A stretch of 64,000 nt of DNA from Heligmosomoides polygyrus polygyrus (taxonomy: Eukaryota > Nematoda > Chromadorea > Rhabditida > Heligmosomidae): contig OX377204.1 in the NCBI GenBank assembly GCA_947396885.1, positions 18,173,706 to 18,237,705 on the forward strand. The letters run 5' to 3'. Below the pieces are notes generated by a model. It saw nothing but the letters and a program-made list of their open reading frames with translations. It searched no databases and was not told where the DNA came from. Each line of letters opens with the position of its first letter. The first letter of the stretch is position 1. The position numbers were made by a program, and so were the translations under genes. Below, piece after piece: positions 56,631-64,000 of this stretch.

Positions 56631-56760
56631 CAGGGGCCGCATTCACCAACCGCTTGAAGCTGTCTGATTGTGAAAATACCGCTAAATACGACATTCATCA
56701 GTATCAGTTTTGGCAGTATTTTCACCGTTAGAGTCAGAATAGCGGTTGATTTGGCCCCAG
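56631..56760. repeat. MITE of the TTCATCAACCG family, in an intron
   Basis: caggggccgcattcaccaac at the left and gcggttgatttggccccag at the right. The interior tgaaaataccgc and gcagtattttcacc blocks are inverted copies, like the copy at 3399-3530. Confidence 0.7.
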
Positions 56761-57608
56761 ATCGAAGAAAATGAACAGGACTGACAAGGGACGTATGTGA
56801 AACTACCCCAACGATTCTCATCAGGATCCATACAATCTTTCAGGGTATCTCACAAGGAGCACAGTAGGGTGAAGCTTTTCATTATTCTAACTGTTGGGTG
56901 ACACCAACATGGCAACAATTTCTTGACAACCCATGGTCAGGAGCTTGCAGGTATATCCTCCCCAATGCTGGTTTTGCCACGCTCACTTTTAATCAAATTC
57001 GTGTAAGCTATTTTATATTCCCCAAATATGGACATATTCTAGCGCATGGGTTAGCCCAGTGGTCATTATTCCTATCGAACCCGCTGCAAGTGAAAACGAG
57101 TTTACTAGCGACAATTTTTTGTCATTTTTACACCACCCAGTGGGCTTCAGCAAAAATGAAGAACTTCACCTTTATGATCATTTTCAGATGCAGTATAAGG
57201 CCATGTAAGTCTTGTTGAGAATCTTTAAGGCAGTTTATAGTCATCTTCTTGTGAGACCGCAACGGCTGTCCTTCTATGGTACATAGCAGACATCACGTAC
57301 TTTTTGTTTTCAACGAAGAAGATACTGTAGACAAACTGTGAATGCGCCATCTTTTCCTCCTGTCTGACAGAATAAGGCTTCGCGGGTGAGAAACTCATGA
57401 GCAAGTTGCGGCAAGCTGATTGTAATCTCATTTTTTCCCACAGAGACTTTTCTCTATAAGAGGTTTAAAATTCTTTAAAAAACCGTTTTTGTGATGCTTT
57501 ATAATAAATAAATAGTAAAACATTCAAGTGGCAATGTATTCAATGTAAGGGACGATAATAAGATAGAAAAGAACGAGGACGATTACAACATAGAAAAGTT
57601 CTTCTTAG

Positions 57609-57690
57609 GTTGGCTATTACAAACGGCTGGAAGACAATGATCGATCAAGGGCTACTTAAGGAGAAGAGCAAAGAGCACTTAAAGATGGTG
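57609..57690 (+). CDS. host exon, unknown protein
   Basis: Acceptor TTCTTCTTAG and donor ATGGTG/GTGAGA bound one base plus 27 codons: LAITNGWKTMIDQGLLKEKS, KEHLKMV. Starting G completes a Gly codon with 56461. It ends in phase 0, as required by the exon at 60798. Confidence 0.65.
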
Positions 57691-60600
57691 GTGAGACTGA
57701 AGCCAGTAGTAATTTTTCTTACCGTTTCCTTAGTGCTTTTTCAATGGCAATCGCTTAACGAGCTTTATTTTTTCTTGATGAGGCGACAATGCTTAAATCT
57801 TAATTATTAGCACGTAATCGAGAATAAGGGCGGAAACCTTCATGTTAGGAAATAAGATCCTACTCCTTTATAAGAGCAGCTACTTGCATGACAACTGATA
57901 GGAACGCAATGCTAAAGGATTTCTACATTGCAGTTGTTATGTGGTTCAATTAAATTAAAAAATTTCTCCTAATAAAATTGCCAAATTAGGTTGCACTGCG
58001 TATGGCTGTCCATGCGATTTGACCGCTCATGAGTCTTATGTGCCCATTAGTAAAAATTTAACAATTCTGCTATTAGCTTTCATTGGCAGAGATATGTCAA
58101 ATATTGTGTGCTATCGACTAGACAATTGTTATTCTGCCTTGAAGGAGTTGAGTTTCCTTCTCCATATGTTCTGCATTTCTTGGTGTCCTCTCTCCGTGCT
58201 TTTGTTTCTGGGGGCTGAGAAGATGATGATGATGCTGTCGCTGAATGAGCGCGATGTGAGTTGCTAGGTGGGTTTGTTAACCACCTATTGGTTTGCATGT
58301 CTCACTACGTTTTCCCATCAGGCACCTTGCCGTGGTTCTAATACAGTGGAAGTCTGGGGCACCATCACATTGACATCGTTTATTTACTGCCAGATCTTCA
58401 AGTGCCTCAGGATCACTATCGTAATAACACTGCCAGTTTCTGGCAGCTTGTTTCAGGCACCAGACAAGGGCCGTATGCATACCTCGCCCCGCGGGGCGGA
58501 CTTCCAGCGCTTTTCCCCCAGCAGAAATTACCCGGCGGGAACGGGTGACCCTTCCTGCGATGCACCTCGGAAAATGTACGGTCGGGAAACTTCCTAGCCG
58601 TACTGAAAGTGTTTCTTACACAGGCACAGAGGAGGCGTTGCAAAACACGGAGAAATTATCAGCTGTTTTCTACTCCGGGTAGAGGGACGGCCGAGGAATG
58701 ACCAAAGACGTGGGAGTATATTATCAAGTGGATACAGGATTTGCAATGAAGCCTATTAAAACGCTGTTACGTCACATTATATACACTTGTGACCTGTTCA
58801 CTCGCCTATTTATTGATCTTCTCCTTTACGGGTATTGGAAATCATCTTGCAACAATAACCAAGTGAGATCCATAGTGGTACTAAGTTGAACAAGTCATAG
58901 CTCTGCGTCCTATGGCATAAGACAAACTCTAGTTTGATAGATAGACAAGGGCATATATGAACTAGTTGAACGAGGTGGAGCTGGGAGTGGACAAGCACTT
59001 GCAAGTTTTTCCTCGGCTCCATTCGATAATTAACGACATGCCGTTTATACCCTTTTATTTGCTGGTAGCAGGTCAGATAAACCTTTCAAACAATTTGACA
59101 TCTGCACTAGTTCTCAACATCGATGAAAATAACATCGAGAAGCCGGGTACTAAGAGGGCTGGTGCACACCGGGAAGGTATCTTAAAACCGGTAAGTAAGA
59201 TCAGCCACACCCCGGAGTTCCATTCCTTGCTTAGTTCTGTGCTCAGAAACCGTGTTTATTTTAGAGTTCCACAACCATTTTCTCTAATGGAGCGGCTACC
59301 AGCCTGCCTAGTACCAAAAGCCGTAACTGAACTGGGAGAACTCATATCTCCACGGTAAAAATTCAAGGAGAAGCAACCTTTAGAATTAAAAATATTAATT
59401 ATTTAACCAAAGGTTTCGGAAAATGTACATTTCAGTAAATAAAAGCATAAGAGCAAAGCAGTAAATAAAATAATAAAAAAAATCCCAACACTTGGACACT
59501 GCTTGAAAATTAGCTTCAGTAGGTGCATTTTTTACTTAATGAATGACGGAAAAGTCGAACTCCTCATACGCTGAACATGGCTTCTTAAAAATGACCTCAC
59601 TGAGCATCACACCTACTAAAACATCAACGAAGTCGCCCTCTTGCCCCTCCTCTGCTGCTCTGTAGAGACATATTTCGAAAGCATCGTCTTGACATCAGCA
59701 TGTCCGCTCCAATCAGCGACGTCTCTGCTCCAGTCCGAATCCCCCTACCTTCGAGTAGGGGGACGCAATTTCCCGTTAGAGCCCCGGAGTACTGTATTCC
59801 CAACTTATGTGCATCGCGGAAGTACGGTATTTCCTCCCCATTTCCCGGCGGGGCGCGTCGGGACGAGGTATGCATACGGCCCCAAAAGTGCTGTCTCTCA
59901 TACGTATGCATCTGGCCTATGGATAGTCATTTCTTTACTCACTATATAGCACTTATTACCCATTTATTTTTTCCTATATTGAGGTGCATTATGACACCAT
60001 AGCATACCATGAGCAAGCTGGTCTGATTTTCTGTAGTGATCATGTTACTTGTGGGTTGGCTGTGCAACCCTTCCTCTGGTTACTTTCTCACTTTATAGCG
60101 CGGGTTCATAAATGGTGGGCCTTTCCTTAATGCTCTCGATAGATTTCTTTTTAGTGCTTTCGTTGTCTGTGAGTTGAATTCTGAGTTTTTTCCTATTCCT
60201 GTTAATTTTTTCTGAGCAATGTTTTCGCGGCTTTATTACGATCTCTGTTGACGCATCCTTATGGATGTATTAATAATAAATAGATGAATGGGTGCATGTT
60301 GGAACTGCGCATAGGATGTAGGAACGCACCAGCCAATCACAGCAAGACGAGAACCGATCGAGGACATATGCGCCAGCTAATTAGGGTATCCTCTGTACAC
60401 ACCCTCAGAAGCGCACGTCAATTCGAGGCGGACATATTGGCTAGCGCATGCCCACCTCCCACTGCGGTACGCATTTCCGACGCGTACAGTCAAATAAAAC
60501 ATTTAACTTCTATTAGGCCATGAGCCCTAAACGATGTCGGTCTCGATAGGATTAGATTTCTTTCAAGACCTTCAGCTTAATCGCTTCCATGCTGATATCA

Positions 60601-60797
60601 ACGGTCGGCTCATCCCGTTATACAGGTGAATGCTGATGGGTCCCACGAGGTATGGATGTTACGTTCGAACAAACAGCACTGATTGATCTAAAAGATGACC
60701 TCTGGACCTTCTATTTTTAGAGCAAGGAAATTTTAGTTTTAAAAGTTGGTAGAGGCGTATAATACGACCTTAACACGCTTTGTTCTCTACGTTCTAG
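57691..60797. other. 3.1-kb intron with repeats
   Basis: Holds an 18-bp exact inverted repeat (ggccgtatgcatacctcg at 58469-58486 and its inverse at 59864-59881) that may delimit a 1.4-kb element, a 130-codon plus frame (58966-59358) without motifs, and a SINE-A head at about 60555-60685. Confidence 0.4.
60555..60685 (+). repeat. SINE-A 5' body fragment
   Basis: Matches the SINE-A unit upstream of its tRNA-like part: ttccatgctgatatcaacgg, cggctcatcccg, gggtcccacgaggtatggat. The tRNA-like portion is absent. Confidence 0.6.
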
Positions 60798-60923
60798 ATA
60801 TCGTCTCATCACTCCTGGGTGAATTCCAACTTTCTCTCTCGACAATCTGTTGTGCCCAGATGTGACCAACAGCCTCATGATGTGACGGCGCTGGAAGAGC
60901 TACCCTCTCTAACAACTGCACCC
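60798..60923 (+). CDS. host exon, unknown protein
   Basis: Acceptor TACGTTCTAG and donor ACCC/GTAAGT bound exactly 42 codons: ISSHHSWVNSNFLSRQSVVP, RCDQQPHDVTALEELPSLTT, AP. Phase 0/0. The other two frames contain stops. Low-complexity linker preceding the membrane segment. Confidence 0.65.
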
Positions 60924-60961
60924 GTAAGTGTATGTGCTTTCAAATGAGTGCCATACCTCAG

Positions 60962-61069
60962 AAAAATCTATTCCAGAACGCACCTGTGTGGTACTTCTGG
61001 ATATTGACCTGCGCATTTCTCTGTGTTGTGTGTGCAATTATTGTTGGATTTTTAATCAAGTCTCATTAG
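60962..61069 (+). CDS. terminal host exon with a C-terminal transmembrane segment
   Basis: After a 38-nt intron (acceptor CATACCTCAG; CTATTCCAG 15 nt further is also in frame) 35 codons and TAG read KNLFQNAPVWYFWILTCAFL, CVVCAIIVGFLIKSH. Roughly 22 hydrophobic residues lie just before a four-residue polar end, the arrangement of a tail-anchored membrane protein with its bulk in the cytosol (inference). No family recognised from the anchor. This is the strongest sign that the upstream helix-rich exons form a real gene ending here. Confidence 0.65.
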   Translation, partial: KNLFQNAPVWYFWILTCAFLCVVCAIIVGFLIKSH

Positions 61070-61560
61070 CTCTTACTCTATGATCTTAAAAATCCCGAAA
61101 AAGTCATCAAATTAAAAAGCGTATATTGTTCAAGTTCAATAAATGTTGTTTCTTACGCATGGTATACAGTTCCCAGGTTTTTAAATCGCTTACATTGGAG
61201 AACCGTCTTGATGCCGATAGGTCGTGGTTCAGTACTGATCTTGTTAGTTTAAACGAATGTGTACGTACTATACGATAACAAGCGATTCGAAACCCAAAGT
61301 CGGCAATTGAGGCTGTTTCAAGTCTATAGTGATATAGCTGGAAACTCTCCTTTAAGCTCCGAACAAACCTAACGACATCTGGCGAGCCCAGGTCGTGATC
61401 CAATTCGAGGTCCAATTGCGCACTGACAATTTCAAGACACTCCATGCCATAAGCAAAACATCAATGCAAGAAGTCTAGACAGGAAACCATGTTGCTGCTT
61501 TGAATCCCATAAGCTTTTAGTGAAGAGTAGACCGATGCAAAGGTATAATTTCGCATGTCA
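61070..61560. other. no gene recognised
   Basis: Probably 3' UTR then spacer. A 112-codon minus frame (61107-61445) has a protein-like look but no motif or splice partner. Confidence 0.35.
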
Positions 61561-62209
61561 CTATCCTGCACTTAGATATTTTGTGCTCAAAATTGGGTAT
61601 AAACAGAACCAAAACGCTACAAGAAGCAGGACTCCCTCCATCTGAGAAAGATGTCCAGGTGTACCAGACTTTTTTGCTCAGGTTAGCATCCTTCAGGCAG
61701 CAGGATCCTCATGGAGGAAGATTTCGCTGCCGCATAATCAACAATAAGAGGGATGCGGAATTCTAGAAAGAAAGAAATCAGGACGCCGTCCTAGAATTTT
61801 TTCCATTACGTTGACGAAAAATTTTCCCTTCACTCTGTTCTACAACTCGCCAAATTATTGAATATTATTCTGGAACCTTTCACCCAAAATATGTATAAGA
61901 TATGAACGGCAGTCTGCATACACCCAAGTTTGTCTAAAATTTCGCTGTGAACATGGCCAATGTTGATATCGGTGGCCCCACTGGCAGAGAGCATCGATTG
62001 ATAACAGAGCTGCTAACCGACCTATGGGTATCCGAGAGTCGTCTAGATGTTGCCCACCCACGGGAAAAGCGGTGCCCTACGTGTTGAGCCTGTTTTCAGC
62101 CTACATACCGTGTTGGTGGAACTCCAGCCGCCAGCTGGCCCTTCCCTCGTCCTTGATTCCACGTAAGTTCGACTGCTCCTGCTTTACATATTCAGGAAGC
62201 ACAACAAAG
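61561..62209. other. unassigned, possibly 5' part of a transposase relic
   Basis: Short broken plus frames precede the mariner fragment; no diagnostic motif in this part. Confidence 0.25.
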
Positions 62210-62800
62210 CAAGCGATGCAGTAAGATTGATATGTGACGTAGTGGGCCCTTTAACTGTCTTCTACGATACGGCAAAAGTACGGTTCCACAAGTGGTTCAC
62301 AATTTGTTGACCAGACAACAAGCGGGTTCTTTAGGCAACGACACGAAGGCGCCAGAGACTGGAGAATTTGGAATGCCAATGTCGAAACCGAAACTACGTT
62401 CTTCGAAGACAGTGCTCGACGATTGGTGGAACTTCAAAAGGATCATTCACTGGGAGCTGCCTACAGCAAACTTTAGTGTTACCGTCGAAACCTACGGCAA
62501 GCAAATGGATCGCGGTAGCTAAACGTCGAAAACAGGGCAAGATCTTCTATCTGCACGACAACCCTCAACGTCACAATGCGAAAAACATCTATAAAAAACT
62601 CCAAAGCATGGGATGACATGTACTGGCCCAGCCACCACATTAGCCAGACTTGGCTCCAACAGACTGCCATCTGTTTCGCTCGCTGTCTAACGAGTGAAAG
62701 TTTAACGATATGGAACAACGCAAAAATAGCATCATCACTTTTTTCATCAAAATTCTAGGATTTCTGTAGAAGCCGTATCTAAACGATTCTCTATAAATGG
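62210..62800 (+). pseudogene. mariner transposase fragment (catalytic domain)
   Basis: Plus-strand frames read IFYLHDNPQRHNAKNIYKKL (second catalytic Asp in LHDN), QSMG, then LAQPPH*PDLAPTDCHLFRS (third Asp in PTD), then SNE*KFNDMEQRKNSIITFF. This is the D34D core of a SETMAR-like mariner lineage, with at least three internal stops. Upstream GGTSKGSFTGSCLQQTL at 62440 belongs to the central domain. Confidence 0.75.
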
Positions 62801-63456
62801 CAGTAGTAGTTGTTGCAAGCCGATTGTCCCAGTGCAGCTGCAGTGCTGCATGCACGTGGGACCTTAACCTGCCCCATGGGGCACCCGAAACTGCCAAGGC
62901 CTAGTATCCGGGTGTATTGGTCCCATACCCTTAAGTATTCCTTCCAAAGTGGGAATTCCTCGGGTCCGTCCCTTCACTCCCAACTGCATTCACTCCTTCC
63001 AACCCTGAGCTGCAGCCAGCACGTTACCGTATTGAGACACTACCCGATATAAACTGATTGCCTGGTAGATAATGGCATTGCCCACGCGACGTTCATGCGG
63101 AGGGCCACGCGGGCTTCAGCCATGAGCACTCTGTCCCTCCGCAGGGACCCCGCGTGGGGATTATACAAGCGTAGCCAATGAATCCACAAATACACACGAT
63201 AATACCGACAATACCGAACAACTTTAGTGTATGAACCGATTCACCACATTCCCTCGATTCGCGCACTACGAACCAGCATAAATTTATTACACGCCACGAC
63301 GCCGACATGGGTGGAATATACGCGAGAGTCGATTACGCAATATGGGATAGGAAGTATAGCCGGACAGCGTGGAATGACAATTAAGGTAGAGACGCAGACA
63401 GCCTAGGCGCTTCACTGTAATGATTAACTTGGCGCCCTGAGTCCCGGCCACACTTA
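62801..63456. other. no gene recognised
   Basis: Includes an imperfect hairpin around 63095-63165 (gcggaggg... and ...ccctccgc, ccacgcggg / ccccgcgtggg). Otherwise unassigned. Confidence 0.3.
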
Positions 63457-63617
63457 GGCCCCTGTTATACTCCCGCAGGAGCATCTGCGGAACGTCCGCG
63501 GACGAAGGGTGCACCGCAGACGGCGGGCGTGGCAGGCCGCGGCGATTGGCCAGGTGAGGGATCTCGGCGCGATTCCCGCCCTTCCGTGAATGCTCCCGCG
63601 GGAGTACAACTCAGGCC
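63457..63617. mobile_element. PIF/Harbinger-like MITE
   Basis: 161 bp bounded by ggcccctgttatactcccgc and the inverted ggcctgagttgtactcccgc, continuing ggagcat on both sides. TTA flanks each end (63454-63456; 63618-63620). A 3-bp TTA/TAA duplication and GG(G)CC-type ends are typical of PIF/Harbinger. No coding capacity. Confidence 0.7.
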
Positions 63618-63719
63618 TTAGGCAGGGTCCCCATCCATTCGACTAGCAGTCGATGCTAGGAGAGGAGATATGACTGTGGCCAGGCCTCGCAGGATAGCTC
63701 CGGCTGAACTGAATAGAGA

Positions 63720-64000
63720 GTATAGTTGTGCTTTTTCGAAATTTTATCGAACGAATGAACGATCGAATTTATTCGACGTCAAAAATTTCCAATCGAATGA
63801 TCAAGATAATTTATTCGATGTCGAAAATTTCCGAACGAATGAAACTCGATGTCGAAAATTTCCAAACGAGCGAATTTATTCGACGTCGAAAATTTTCGAA
63901 CGAATGAACGATCAAATTTATTCGACGTCGAGATTTTTCGAACGAATGAACGATCGAATTTATTCGATGTCGAAAATTTTCGAATGATCGAATAGTCGAA
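63720..64000. repeat. degenerate tandem array rich in TTCGAA/CGAACGAATGA, running off the window
   Basis: Units of about 45-55 bp of the type cgaacgaatgaacgatcgaa then tttattcgacgtcgaaaatt recur five to six times with variation. Read as protein it gives repeated NLFDV.NF / SKIFERMND, an artefact of the period. The array continues past the right edge. Confidence 0.75.

Noticed and set aside
57187..57203. 17-nt micro-exon (TTTTCAG / GTAAGT) in the host gene
   Set aside because: Excellent splice signals, but including it shifts the frame between 56461 and 57609 and creates a stop. Skipping it keeps phase.
61107..61445. 112-codon minus-strand gene
   Set aside because: No domain motif, no splice signals and AT-rich codon use; kept only as an unassigned frame.
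63670..63987. Repeat protein with NLFDV.NF units
   Set aside because: The amino-acid repeats follow the ~50-bp DNA tandem period and no start context or splice support exists.

Overview
The window looks like a piece of a repeat-choked nematode chromosome, most likely a strongylid such as a hookworm. This is inferred from the TE mix (RTE-type and CR1-like LINEs, several Tc1/mariner families, tRNA-derived SINEs, many short inverted-repeat elements) and from host exons with nematode splice sites (TTTCAG acceptors, GTAAGT donors). No bacterial operon, rRNA or CRISPR array is visible.

Layout. 0.7-1.8 kb: dead Tc1/mariner transposase. 2.0-3.1 kb: minus-strand host exons encoding part of a NYN-type RNase fold. 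3.4-6.2 kb: MITEs, an inverted pair of tRNA-derived SINEs (family B) and a transposase relic. 6.7-8.7 kb: a TTCGAA-rich tract and an internally deleted RTE (copy A) with an 18-bp target-site duplication (TSD). 9-15.4 kb: MITEs, short inverted elements and a mariner relic. 15.5-19.7 kb: a 4.2-kb RTE (copy D) holding a hairpin element and a three-unit SINE-A array, every layer with its own TSD. 19.9-24.1 kb: CR1-like LINE remains. 24.4-25.8 kb: a mariner split by a 505-bp hairpin element. 27-35.2 kb: a G/C-tract repeat, another mariner, and two RTE copies (B inserted into the tail of C).

From about 35.9 to 61.1 kb a chain of small plus-strand exons can be read through the repeats. They use good splice sites and mostly matching phases, and end with a tail-anchor-like transmembrane exon. 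I read them as one host gene, or two adjacent ones, with introns filled by TEs: a 1-kb fold-back element, SINEs, the G/C-tract repeat, a 3.1-kb RTE-like LINE (copy E) and a mariner. I do not recognise the protein. The window ends with a mariner relic, a PIF-like MITE and a second TTCGAA-rich array that runs off the edge.

The most unusual object is copy E at 48.0-51.1 kb. Its RT is nearly intact and its 5' end, inside the apparent TSD, is a 73-nt tRNA-like sequence with canonical A and B boxes. All exon calls come from eye-read splice signals and reading frames; no database or alignment was available.
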